Source: an uncultured Chitinophagaceae bacterium (GTDB lineage: Bacteria; Bacteroidota; Bacteroidia; Chitinophagales; Chitinophagaceae). Taken from it: DNA of 22,576 bases. Below are positions 7,861 through 15,143 of the stretch, one piece after another. A program made the translations under genes and the position numbers. The DNA lies in contig CALESY010000052.1 of NCBI GenBank assembly GCA_937919945.1, positions 1 through 22,576 on the forward strand, given 5' to 3'. The notes beneath the pieces are model-generated. The model was not told the DNA's origin and did not search any database. It saw only the letters and a list, made by a program, of their open reading frames with translations. Position 1 is the stretch's first letter. Each line of letters begins with the position of its first letter.

Positions 7861-9042
7861 TTATTGAAATGACGCCAGTTTTATTTCAGCTATAAAAGTT
7901 TGTGACTTATTCAAGGCTTGCTCTATGTCGTGTATCAGGTCGTCTACTTCTTCCAGTCCTACACTAAGGCGTATAAGGCTGTCTGTCACACCCGCTGCAC
8001 GGCGTTTATCAGCAGGGATGGATTTGTGCGTCATTTGTGCGGGGTGACACAGCAGGCTTTTTACGCCACCGAGGCTCTCTGCCAGCTTGAAGAGTTTGGT
8101 GTTACACACAACTAACCTTGCGGCATCTTCCGTATTATTCTTCAGTGTGAAAGATACAATACCGCCAAAGCCTTTTTGTTGTTTAGCAGCAATATCATGG
8201 TTGGGGTGAGATGGCAAGCCCGGATAAAATACTTTATCAACTGCAGGATGGTTTTCTAAGTATTGTGCTACTGCCAATGCGTTACGGCTGTGTTCCTTTA
8301 CGCGCAGATGCAGGGTTTCTATACCGCGTATCACCAGCCAGCTATCATGCGGAGAGAGAATTGCGCCGCTTGCATTTTGTATGAATTTGATTTTATCGCC
8401 CAACTTTTGCGTAGCACTTACTACGATGCCCGCAATCAAATCGCTGTGTCCGCCGAGGTATTTGGTGGCACTATGTATCACAATATCCGCTCCCAATTTG
8501 ATGGGTTGTTGCAACACTGGCGATGCGAATGTATTGTCTACACAGAGCAGTATATTGTTTTGCTTTGCGATTGCAGCGATGGTTTCAATGTCGCTTATTT
8601 TCAGCGTAGGGTTGGTAGGAGTTTCAAGCCATATCAGTTTTGTTTGCGGAGTGATGGCATCTATCACATTGGCAATGTCGGTTGTGTCTGTATAGTTGAC
8701 CTTGATACCAAACTTTGCATAGATATGCGTGAACAGGCGAAATGCGCCACCATAGATATCATCAACTGCCAGTATTTCATCGCTAGTTTCCAGCAGTTTT
8801 ACTACAGCGTCAATAGCTGCCAGTCCGCTTGCAAATGCCGATGCTCTCTCCCCGCCTTCCAGAAGAGCTGTAATTTTTTCGAGAGTTTCGCGCGTTGGGT
8901 TGTTGGTACGTGCATAGTCGTAGCCTTTGTGTTCGCCGGGGGCATCCTGCACGAAGGTAGATGTCTGGTAAATGGGTACGGAAATTGAACCTGTCAGCGG
9001 GTCAACCGGAATGCTGTGGATGAGTTGTGTCGCGTTGCTCAT
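7861..9042 (-). CDS. metB: Trans-sulfuration PLP enzyme, probably cystathionine gamma-synthase
   Basis: A 393-residue Cys/Met-metabolism PLP enzyme. Visible motifs are YDYARTNNPTRETLE (phosphate-anchoring Tyr/Arg), ASGLAAIDAV, the cofactor Asp in CVDNTFASP (about D169), and the Schiff-base lysine in SATKYLGGHSDLIAG (about K194), followed by GAILSPHDSWLVIRGIETL. The length fits cystathionine gamma-synthase or gamma-lyase better than the roughly 430-residue O-acetylhomoserine sulfhydrylases. Homoserine dehydrogenase directly downstream and the SAM-I riboswitch upstream support a role in methionine synthesis. Close relatives include methionine gamma-lyase and cystathionine beta-lyase, so the exact reaction is not certain. 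Confidence 0.9.
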   Translation of the reverse strand: MSNATQLIHSIPVDPLTGSISVPIYQTSTFVQDAPGEHKGYDYARTNNPTRETLEKITALLEGGERASAFASGLAAIDAVVKLLETSDEILAVDDIYGGAFRLFTHIYAKFGIKVNYTDTTDIANVIDAITPQTKLIWLETPTNPTLKISDIETIAAIAKQNNILLCVDNTFASPVLQQPIKLGADIVIHSATKYLGGHSDLIAGIVVSATQKLGDKIKFIQNASGAILSPHDSWLVIRGIETLHLRVKEHSRNALAVAQYLENHPAVDKVFYPGLPSHPNHDIAAKQQKGFGGIVSFTLKNNTEDAARLVVCNTKLFKLAESLGGVKSLLCHPAQMTHKSIPADKRRAAGVTDSLIRLSVGLEEVDDLIHDIEQALNKSQTFIAEIKLASFQ

Positions 9043-9134
9043 TATCTTGTTGGTTTTAAATTGTTACGAAATTTTACTTCGATACAATCCGCTACCAAGA
9101 AGATGTTTTTACCGAAAGAGCTTTGTGCACAGGC

Positions 9135-9170
9135 AACAAAAAAGCTCCTCCGATAAATCAGAGGAGCTTT
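9135..9170 (-). terminator. Intrinsic terminator of the SAM-I riboswitch
   Basis: On the minus strand a perfect 10-bp stem (AAAGCTCCTC / GAGGAGCTTT, 9170-9161 with 9150-9141) closes a loop that can pair three bases further. It runs into TTTTTTGTTG. It sits between the aptamer and the metB start, where a SAM-controlled attenuator is expected. The U-tract lies only on the minus-strand side. Confidence 0.9.
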
Positions 9171-9219
9171 CAGTTATGTGAACAACACGTGGTTGATACT
9201 TGCAAACTTATGCGTCTGA

Positions 9220-9330
9220 CTTATCTGCCCTGCATTGCTGCAGGATGGAATTAGCACCAGTTTTCCGAATTGCTCCGGAAGAGGTTGCTAAGGTATCATC
9301 GGGCCATAACCCTCCACCTTTCTTGATAAG
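9220..9330 (-). ncRNA. SAM-I (S-box) riboswitch aptamer
   Basis: Read on the minus strand, the 111-base element starts with CTTATCAAGAAAGGTGGAGG and continues TGGCCCGATGA, an AGCAACC segment, GGTGCTAATTCC and a closing CAGATAAG. These are the conserved SAM-I core blocks in the correct order. P1 is formed by CTTATC (9330-9325) with GATAAG (9225-9220). P4 is a perfect CCTGCA-GCAA-TGCAGG hairpin. SAM binding should stabilise P1 and let the downstream terminator form, shutting off metB-hom when methionine/SAM is plentiful. The ligand and OFF logic come from the known class; the structure is seen here. Confidence 0.96.
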
Positions 9331-9351
9331 CGATGTTGTAAAGAACTGGCA

Positions 9352-9384
9352 CAAAGATATAAGTGCCATTTTCAGATTTCCAAA
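9352..9384 (-). promoter_or_regulatory. Promoter of the riboswitch-metB-hom unit
   Basis: On the minus strand TTTG (9384-9381) is followed, after 21 bases, by TATCTTTG (9359-9352). This is an exact match to the Bacteroidota -33/-7 pattern (TTTG, about 19-22 bases, TAnnTTTG). The predicted start lies shortly before the first base of riboswitch P1 at 9330, which independently supports it. Confidence 0.75.
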
Positions 9385-9490
9385 TTATTTTTTTTGAATT
9401 ACTCCTTTTTAAGTCAGTTTTAATAAAAGGTGAACTGTGGCGAATTGCTTATTTTACAGTAATTTACACCCCCATTCCGAGCCGTAATTC

Positions 9491-10249
9491 ATGGATTTAC
9501 CCGAAGGCAAAAAAATTTATTTCGCATCCGATTTTCATCTCGGTATTCCCGATAGAGAAACGAGCCTTGCCCGTGAAAAAAGGTTGTGCCATTGGCTGGA
9601 CGAGATAAAACACGATGCCGCACAGCTTTTTTTAGTAGGCGATTTGTTTGATGCATGGTTTGAGTATAAGAAAGTAGTACCTAAAGGATATACGCGTTTT
9701 CTTGGCAAGCTGGCAGAACTCAGCGATAGCGGTCTGCCAATAGAGGCTTTTACGGGCAATCATGATTTGTGGATGCGCGGATATTTTCAGGAAGAACTGA
9801 ACATACCAGTACATCACGAGCCGATTGAGCGAACATTTAACGGTAAACGATTTCTGATAGCACATGGCGATGGCCTAGGGCCAGGCGACAGAGGGTATAA
9901 AATATTGAAAGGTATTTTACGCAATAGGTTATCGCAATGGTTGTACCGCCGCATACACCCTGACACGGGCGTGGGTATGGCAGAATGGTTTAGCAGGCTG
10001 GGGCCGAAGCATAGCGTGGAAGATGACCCTTTTCTGGGGCCCGAAAAAGAATGGTTAGTACAATATGCTTTGGAAAAATTGAAGCACGAACAAATAGATT
10101 ATTTCATATTCGGGCACAGGCATATTGCTATTGAATACCCGCTACCTAATAACAGCCTGTATGTGAATCTGGGCGATTGGATACATTATAACAGCTATGG
10201 GGTGTTTGACGGTAAGGATTTAAAATTGGAATATTATAAAGGCAAGTAA
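9491..10249 (+). CDS. lpxH: UDP-2,3-diacylglucosamine diphosphatase (LpxH-type)
   Basis: A 252-residue calcineurin-like metallophosphoesterase. The metal-binding series is complete: DFH (D14, H16), GDLFD (50-54), GNHD (89-92), H125 in LIAHGDGLG, and GHRH (208-211). The DAWFEY segment after GDLFD and the IHPDTGVGMAEWFSR region fit LpxH, which cleaves UDP-2,3-diacylglucosamine to lipid X at the inner membrane in lipid A synthesis. Length is near the usual 240. It is the first gene of a plus-strand operon, eight bases before the SixA-like gene. It is divergent from the methionine unit; I see no clear TAnnTTTG promoter in the preceding 100 bases. Confidence 0.9.
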   Translation: MDLPEGKKIYFASDFHLGIPDRETSLAREKRLCHWLDEIKHDAAQLFLVGDLFDAWFEYKKVVPKGYTRFLGKLAELSDSGLPIEAFTGNHDLWMRGYFQEELNIPVHHEPIERTFNGKRFLIAHGDGLGPGDRGYKILKGILRNRLSQWLYRRIHPDTGVGMAEWFSRLGPKHSVEDDPFLGPEKEWLVQYALEKLKHEQIDYFIFGHRHIAIEYPLPNNSLYVNLGDWIHYNSYGVFDGKDLKLEYYKGK

Positions 10250-10257
10250 CGAATAGT

Positions 10258-10758
10258 ATGGAACGAACCCTTGTGATGATACGACACGCGAAGTCGAGCT
10301 GGGCAAATCCGTTGCAGAGTGATTATGAAAGGCCACTGAATGACCGTGGCGAACATGATGCACCCATGATGGGTGAAAGGTTGAAAAAACGAAACCTGCT
10401 GCCCGATGTGATAATAGCCAGTACTGCCAAGCGTGCCAAACAAACAGCTAAAAAAATAGCCAAAGCTGTAGGGTATGATGAGGACAAAATAGTGTGGCAT
10501 GAAAAACTGTACCACTGCATACCCAGCGTGTTTGAAGAAGTGCTGTATGAAGTTGCAGACGATGCAAAGACCGTGTACATTGTAGCGCACAACCCCGGCA
10601 TTACAGAGTTTGTAAACGAATTATCAGATAAGTTTTGTACCGATAATATGCCTACGTGTGGTATAGTAGGTGCTAGGTTTGAAGCCGAGCAATGGAATGA
10701 ATTCAGCAGAACAAAGAAAGAAGTAATTTTATTTGACTATCCTAAGAATGTAACATGA
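10258..10758 (+). CDS. sixA: SixA-like histidine phosphatase
   Basis: A 166-residue histidine phosphatase (branch 2 / SixA type). The catalytic RHAKS is at 9-13 (phospho-accepting His10). ERPLNDRGEHDAPMMGERL contains the substrate-pocket residues, and the second catalytic His is at 111 in VAHNPGITEFVNEL. SixA removes phosphate from HPt histidines in phosphorelays, but many short family members have other substrates and no HPt or response regulator is present here. Its last bases overlap the start of the kinase-RapZ gene (ATGA), implying coupled translation and possibly linked function in phosphate handling. Confidence 0.88.
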   Translation: MERTLVMIRHAKSSWANPLQSDYERPLNDRGEHDAPMMGERLKKRNLLPDVIIASTAKRAKQTAKKIAKAVGYDEDKIVWHEKLYHCIPSVFEEVLYEVADDAKTVYIVAHNPGITEFVNELSDKFCTDNMPTCGIVGARFEAEQWNEFSRTKKEVILFDYPKNVT

Positions 10759-12224
10759 CCGCTAACAAGCCATCAACACAAACCATCAGCGCATTAGAAA
10801 AACTTTTTGAAGACCACTTTGGCATGAAGCCGGAGCAGGTAAACCTTTTGCCCGTATCGGGTTCTGACCGCAGATACTACCGTATAACGGCTGGCAGTAT
10901 ATCAGCCATAGGCACATACAATACCAACATACCAGAAAATAATACCTACTTCTACTTTACCGAACTACTGCGCAAACATGAGATAAACATACCCCAGATA
11001 TATAGCATAAGTAAAGATAAAAAGTACTACCTGCAACAAGATTTGGGAGGTACTTCATTGTTTGATATGCTGAACAAAGAAGGGCAGAGCGATAGTGTCC
11101 GTCAATATTTTCATAAAGCATTAGAACAGCTGGCGAAAATGCAATGGCTGGCAGGGCGAGAAGCAGACTACTATCAATGCTATGGCACACGTAGCTTCGA
11201 CGAGAAAGCTATCATGGCCGATTTGCTGTATTTCAAATACTACTTTGCCGACCTTCAAAATATACAATACGACCGTGCGCTGCTGATGGACGAGATGGAA
11301 CAGATGAGCAAAGAGCTGGGGCGCATACAGCCGCAGATGCTTATGTACCGCGACTTTCAGAGCCGCAATATAATGGTGCATGAAGGTGATGTGTATTTTA
11401 TAGATTTTCAAGGGGCTATGCAGGGGCCACCACAGTATGATATAGCATCGCTACTATGGCAGGCAAAAGCGCAACTGCCTGATGCATGGAAAGAAGACCT
11501 GCTGAACGGCTATATGACCAGCCTGAACAACCTGCATATAACCCGTGTAGATGAGGTACACTTCCGCCGTGGATATTTGCAGTTTGTATTGCTACGCATA
11601 TTGCAGGTGTTGGGTGCGTATGGCTTCAGGGGCTTATTACAGCACAAACCCCATTTTGTAAGCAGCATAGGCCCGGCACTGAAAAACTTGGAAAACTTTT
11701 TAGCTGTAAATCCGCACCTGCCTGCTTACCCTGAAATGCGTAAGCTGTTGGAACGCTTATCGTCTGCTGAAATGCAGAGCAGGTATGCACAACCGGAGCG
11801 TACAGAAACAGCTAAGTTACAAGTAACCATCAACAGCTTCTCTTACAAAAACGGCATACCAAAAGATAAAGGTGCACATGGCGGTGGTTATGTGTTCGAC
11901 TGCAGAGGGCTACTGAACCCCGGCAGGTATGCAGCATACAAACACCTGACAGGTAAAGATGAACCCGTAAAGCAATTTTTGGAGCGTGAAACAAGGATGC
12001 CTGAATTTCTGGCACAGGTATATGGCCTTGTATCGCTGAATATAGAAGATTATCTGGCACGTGGTTTTGAAAACCTGAGTGTAGCATTTGGCTGCACAGG
12101 TGGGCAACACCGTTCTGTATATGCAGCAGAAGCATTGGCCAAATACCTGCAAAGTAAATATAACATACCTGTTACACTATCCCACCTCAATCAGGAGAAG
12201 TGGGTATTGCAACCGGAACAATAA
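10755..12224 (+). CDS. AmgK-like sugar kinase fused to a RapZ C-terminal domain
   Basis: A 489-residue two-domain protein. Residues 1-345 form an aminoglycoside-phosphotransferase fold. LPVSGSDRRYYRIT (about 32-45) is a nucleotide-binding strand as in the N-acetylmuramate/N-acetylglucosamine kinase AmgK. YRDFQSRNIM holds catalytic D200 and N205, and IDFQGAMQGPPQYDIASLLW contains the metal-binding D217. Residues 354-480 match the RapZ C-terminal domain: YVFDCRGLLNPGRY (379-392), LTGKDEPVKQFLE and the phosphosugar-binding GCTGGQHRSVYAAEALA (446-462). The N-terminal P-loop domain of classical RapZ is absent. In enterobacteria the RapZ C-terminal half binds glucosamine-6-phosphate and small RNAs. 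The fusion suggests an amino-sugar kinase with a built-in phosphosugar sensor, which is inference. Confidence 0.9.
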   Translation: MTANKPSTQTISALEKLFEDHFGMKPEQVNLLPVSGSDRRYYRITAGSISAIGTYNTNIPENNTYFYFTELLRKHEINIPQIYSISKDKKYYLQQDLGGTSLFDMLNKEGQSDSVRQYFHKALEQLAKMQWLAGREADYYQCYGTRSFDEKAIMADLLYFKYYFADLQNIQYDRALLMDEMEQMSKELGRIQPQMLMYRDFQSRNIMVHEGDVYFIDFQGAMQGPPQYDIASLLWQAKAQLPDAWKEDLLNGYMTSLNNLHITRVDEVHFRRGYLQFVLLRILQVLGAYGFRGLLQHKPHFVSSIGPALKNLENFLAVNPHLPAYPEMRKLLERLSSAEMQSRYAQPERTETAKLQVTINSFSYKNGIPKDKGAHGGGYVFDCRGLLNPGRYAAYKHLTGKDEPVKQFLERETRMPEFLAQVYGLVSLNIEDYLARGFENLSVAFGCTGGQHRSVYAAEALAKYLQSKYNIPVTLSHLNQEKWVLQPEQ

Positions 12225-12232
12225 TTGAATAA

Positions 12233-12261
12233 AAAAGACCGAAATAAAATTTCGGTCTTTT
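12233..12261. terminator. Bidirectional intrinsic terminator between the kinase-RapZ gene and clpP
   Basis: A perfect 12-bp stem, AAAAGACCGAAA (12233-12244) and TTTCGGTCTTTT (12250-12261), with a 5-base loop. There is a T-run on the plus side and, because of the flanking A-run, also on the minus side. It lies between two convergent stop codons, so it can serve both genes. Confidence 0.88.
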
Positions 12262-12280
12262 CATTTTATAATATGCTATT

Positions 12281-12988
12281 TTATTTCGCTTCTTCGCCGC
12301 CTGCTTTGCGAGGGTTGCGTTCCAGCACTTCGTCCACCATCCCGTATTCTTTAGCTTCCTGTGCTGTCATCCAGTAGTCGCGGTCGCTGTCTTTCTCTAC
12401 TTTATTGAATTTCTGTCCGCTATGATGGGCAATGATTTCGTACAGTTCTTTTTTCAGTTTGCCTATTTCGCGGGCAGTGATTTCAATATCGCTAGCTTGC
12501 CCTTCTGCACCACCAAGTGGTTGGTGTATCATAATACGGCTATGTTTCAACGCCGTGCGTTTGCCCTTTGTGCCTGCACACATCAGTACTGCAGCCATAG
12601 ATGCGCCGATACCTGTACAGATGGTTGATACATCGGGGTTGATGATTTGCATAGTATCATAAATGCCGAGGCCTGCATATACACTACCGCCAGGGCTGTT
12701 GATGTACATCTGCACATCACGATTGCGGTCGGTACTTTCTAAAAACAGCAACTGGGCTGTAACGATATTGGCAACGTAGTCGTTGATACCTTCGCCCAGA
12801 AAAATGATACGGTCCATCATCAGGCGAGAGAACACATCCATAGATGCTACATTCAGCGGGCGTTCTTCTATGATGTATGGCGTAAGTGCCATCGGGTTTT
12901 TGTAGAGAGCCGATGTATAGTTGTGCAGTGTAGCACTGCTGATGCCATGGTGTTTGATGGCATATTTGTTAAACTCATTTGGATTCAT
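12281..12988 (-). CDS. clpP: ATP-dependent Clp protease proteolytic subunit
   Basis: A 235-residue serine protease subunit of the ClpXP/ClpAP machine. The catalytic triad is visible: Ser130 in GIGASMAAVLMCAG, His155 in RIMIHQPLGG and Asp204 in EKDSDRDYWM. The INSPGGSVYAGLGIYDTM block that lines the degradation chamber is also present. The frame is open 57 codons further upstream, but that extension is unlike ClpP. ATG 12988, giving MNPNEFNKYAIKHHGIS, fits the family's short propeptide and a length a little above the usual 200-220. No clpX is adjacent. It is divergent from the DUF1801 gene. Confidence 0.95.
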   Translation of the reverse strand: MNPNEFNKYAIKHHGISSATLHNYTSALYKNPMALTPYIIEERPLNVASMDVFSRLMMDRIIFLGEGINDYVANIVTAQLLFLESTDRNRDVQMYINSPGGSVYAGLGIYDTMQIINPDVSTICTGIGASMAAVLMCAGTKGKRTALKHSRIMIHQPLGGAEGQASDIEITAREIGKLKKELYEIIAHHSGQKFNKVEKDSDRDYWMTAQEAKEYGMVDEVLERNPRKAGGEEAK

Positions 12989-13075
12989 AAATCGTATTTT
13001 TGATTGTCTGCAATTAATCTTTAGTTGGATAAAACAATTTTCAATCCACATTAAATATAGTGCCATTAAGGCATA

Positions 13076-13108
13076 TTGCAGTATCAAAACTATCAATTCA
13101 TATATTCG
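13076..13108 (+). promoter_or_regulatory. Possible promoter for the DUF1801-GSCFA operon
   Basis: TTG (13076-13078) and TATATTCG (13101-13108) are separated by 22 bases. This resembles the Bacteroidota TTG/TAnnTTTG pattern with one mismatch in the -7 box. The element lies 44 bases before the ATG at 13153. Confidence 0.35.
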
Positions 13109-13152
13109 TATAGGGCAAAAAGTCATTTTTGCATAAAACAAAAAACTACTAT

Positions 13153-13542
13153 ATGGCAAAACTTACACAGGAAGAATTGCAAGTGGTATTTGAAGCGGTG
13201 AAAAAAGAAGTACTGCCTTTTGCAAAAGGAACTTTTAAAGCACGGGTAGATGTGCCGGGCAACTATGAGTTGTGGAGTGAAAAACCTGCTGAGGCTTTCG
13301 GAAGAAAATATCCGGCTATGTTTTTTGCTTCTGTAGTAATAAAAACAGCGTATGTAGGTTTTTATTTTATGCCGGTATATACCAATGAAGACATCAAATC
13401 TGTATTTCATGAAGACCTGCTGAAATGCTTGAAAGGAAAATCCTGTTTTCATATTAAGACTGCTGATAAAGCAATGATGAAACATATTAAAGATGCACTG
13501 AAAGCAGGTCATGCAGTTTACAAACAAAACGGATGGGTATAA
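13153..13542 (+). CDS. DUF1801 domain protein
   Basis: A 129-residue cytosolic protein. The segments VPGNYELWSEKP, a central strand region AYVGFYFMPVYTNEDIKSVF, LLKCLKGKSCFHIK and a terminal HAVYKQNGWV recall the YdhG/DUF1801 fold, whose function is not established. I start at ATG 13153 (MAKLTQEELQ); an upstream in-frame TTG (13129) would add an unlikely leader. There is no signal peptide or membrane helix. The stop codon TAA shares its last base with the ATG of the GSCFA gene, so the two are translationally coupled. Confidence 0.8.
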   Translation: MAKLTQEELQVVFEAVKKEVLPFAKGTFKARVDVPGNYELWSEKPAEAFGRKYPAMFFASVVIKTAYVGFYFMPVYTNEDIKSVFHEDLLKCLKGKSCFHIKTADKAMMKHIKDALKAGHAVYKQNGWV

Positions 13543-14516
13543 TGCAACTGACACTGGAACTGAACATACCACAACTGCCAAAGCCCATACAATACCCTGC
13601 CAAGCTATTGCTGATAGGCTCTTGCTTTACAGAAAATATGAGCGATAGATTGGTGCAGCATAAGTTTGACATACTGAGCAACCCGCATGGCATATTGTTC
13701 AACCCGTTGAGTGTGGCGTATAGCATAGAGAGCTATATTAATAACAAAGAATATACAAAAGATGATTTATTTTACCTCAACGAACTGTGGAATAGTTGGG
13801 ATCATCACACCCGCTTTTCGCATACGGATGCAGAGAAGGCTTTGCAACTCATCAACCAATCGCAAGGAGAAGCGGCGAGCTTTATACGAGAGGCAGATTA
13901 TGTTATCATCACGCTGGGCTCAGCATTTCAGTATTACCTTACAGAAAATCATCAACCCGTAGCCAACAACCACCGTGCACCTGCACAATGGTTTGAAAAG
14001 CGGTTGTTGGATATTAATACTATCACATCGGCACTGAGCCATGCAATAGATAAGCTATTGCAGGTAAACTCCACTGCTACGATCATCTTTACTATCAGCC
14101 CGGTACGCCATATACGCGATGGCGTGGTGGACAACAACCGCAGTAAAGCAAGACTTATAGAAGCGGTACATGAGTTATGTAACAAGTATGCACAGTCTTA
14201 TTACTTCCCTGCCTACGAATTGATTATTGATATACTCCGCGACTATCGTTATTACGATATAGATTTCGTTCATCCCAACTATCTGGCAACTTCGTTTGTA
14301 TGGGAGCAGTTTGTAAAAGCTTGTGTACATCCCGATGCACAAGTGCTGATGAAAGACCTGCTGGAGATAAGCACAGCCCGTGCTCACCGTACCCGCTTCC
14401 CCGATACGGATGCACACCGAAAGTTTAAAGCCAGTTATGCAGAGAAGATAACAACCTTGCAAAAAAAATTCCCCTTCCTGAAGCTGGAAGAGGAATTGAA
14501 ATATTTTAATAGTTGA
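13542..14516 (+). CDS. GSCFA domain protein (SGNH hydrolase-like)
   Basis: A 324-residue protein with the family signature in the form LLLIGSCFTENM (residues 26-29 are GSCF), followed by NPHGILFNPLSV, ITLGSAFQYYLTENHQPVAN, IIFTISPVRHIRDGVVDNNR and FVHPNYLAT. The nucleophile-like Ser/Cys near the N-terminus and the late D/H pair (IDFVHPNYLA) fit an SGNH-esterase fold, which suggests acyl or acetyl ester chemistry on sugars or cell-wall material. No substrate is established. I chose ATG 13542, overlapping the DUF1801 stop (TAATG); an ATG nine bases earlier is also possible. It ends six bases from the convergent bactofilin stop. Confidence 0.87.
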   Translation: MQLTLELNIPQLPKPIQYPAKLLLIGSCFTENMSDRLVQHKFDILSNPHGILFNPLSVAYSIESYINNKEYTKDDLFYLNELWNSWDHHTRFSHTDAEKALQLINQSQGEAASFIREADYVIITLGSAFQYYLTENHQPVANNHRAPAQWFEKRLLDINTITSALSHAIDKLLQVNSTATIIFTISPVRHIRDGVVDNNRSKARLIEAVHELCNKYAQSYYFPAYELIIDILRDYRYYDIDFVHPNYLATSFVWEQFVKACVHPDAQVLMKDLLEISTARAHRTRFPDTDAHRKFKASYAEKITTLQKKFPFLKLEEELKYFNS

Positions 14517-14522
14517 TAATCT

Positions 14523-14936
14523 CTAGTTTTCTTGCAGTTCGTATGCAGGTTTCTTTTCAGGTGTAGTTGCAACTGTGCCGCCAGTCATTTTACACTGTCC
14601 GTTGAATACCGCATTTGGTTCTATCTGTAGTTTGGCGGTTTGTATATTGCCGTTGATAGTAGATTTTGATTTGAGGCAGAGGGTGTCTTTGGCATTCACA
14701 TTGCCATTTACAGTACCAAACACATCGGCATTGGCGGCATGTAAATCGCCCTGTACAATACCTGATTCTCCCAACACCACCCTTGCTTTGCAATATACGT
14801 GGCCTATAATATTGCCATCAATACGCATATCCGCATCCGACTCTATATCTCCATTGACGGTTGTACCCTGTGCTATCATGGTTACTACTCCACCGGGATA
14901 ATCGTGTTGCCCGCTCTGTTTGTTTTTTGTGAACAT
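14523..14936 (-). CDS. Bactofilin (polymer-forming cytoskeletal protein)
   Basis: A 137-residue protein. The central part (about 20-120) is a series of short strands with regularly placed Gly, Asp and Asn (TTVNGDIESDADMRIDGNI, GESGIVQGDLHAANADVFGT, KSTINGNIQTAKLQI). These form the right-handed beta-helix of bactofilins, flanked by disordered tails (the final 15 residues are rich in Pro, Glu and Lys). Bactofilins polymerise without nucleotide and help set cell shape and place envelope enzymes. No M23 peptidase gene, a common partner, is adjacent. The gene is convergent with the GSCFA gene and divergent from yidC. Confidence 0.93.
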   Translation of the reverse strand: MFTKNKQSGQHDYPGGVVTMIAQGTTVNGDIESDADMRIDGNIIGHVYCKARVVLGESGIVQGDLHAANADVFGTVNGNVNAKDTLCLKSKSTINGNIQTAKLQIEPNAVFNGQCKMTGGTVATTPEKKPAYELQEN

Positions 14937-15116
14937 ATTACAGTTATTTAATAATGAGTAATGTGTTTATCAATAGGTGGCAAGATAGATAGTAATGTCT
15001 CTAAGGCAGTGGGCTCTGTCTTAAATTCCTGTTATAAATAGCTGTGAAAAATAGGGCAGGGACGTAAATATATGTGTTTATAATCAATTATGCCAGTCCT
15101 ATGTGCAAGTATTTAC

Positions 15117-15124
15117 TACCTTTG
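15117..15124 (+). promoter_or_regulatory. -7 element of the yidC promoter
   Basis: TACCTTTG (15117-15124) matches TAnnTTTG exactly and lies 19 bases before the yidC ATG, leaving a very short leader. The surrounding CTACCTTTGCGC recurs before ychF. A clear TTG at the -33 position is not visible. Confidence 0.5.
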
Positions 15125-15143
15125 CGCCACATTTTTCCCATTC

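Noticed and set aside
8263..8988. 241-codon plus-strand open frame
   Set aside because: It lies entirely antisense to the metB gene, whose PLP motifs are clear. Its translation is Cys/Tyr-rich and lacks any domain.
12989..13159. 57-codon N-terminal extension of clpP
   Set aside because: The extension is hydrophobic and unlike any ClpP propeptide, and it overlaps the divergent DUF1801 start. ATG 12988 gives the normal protein.
15090..15143. Upstream start for yidC
   Set aside because: It would place a cysteine-rich leader before the membrane anchor and would lie across the -7 promoter element.
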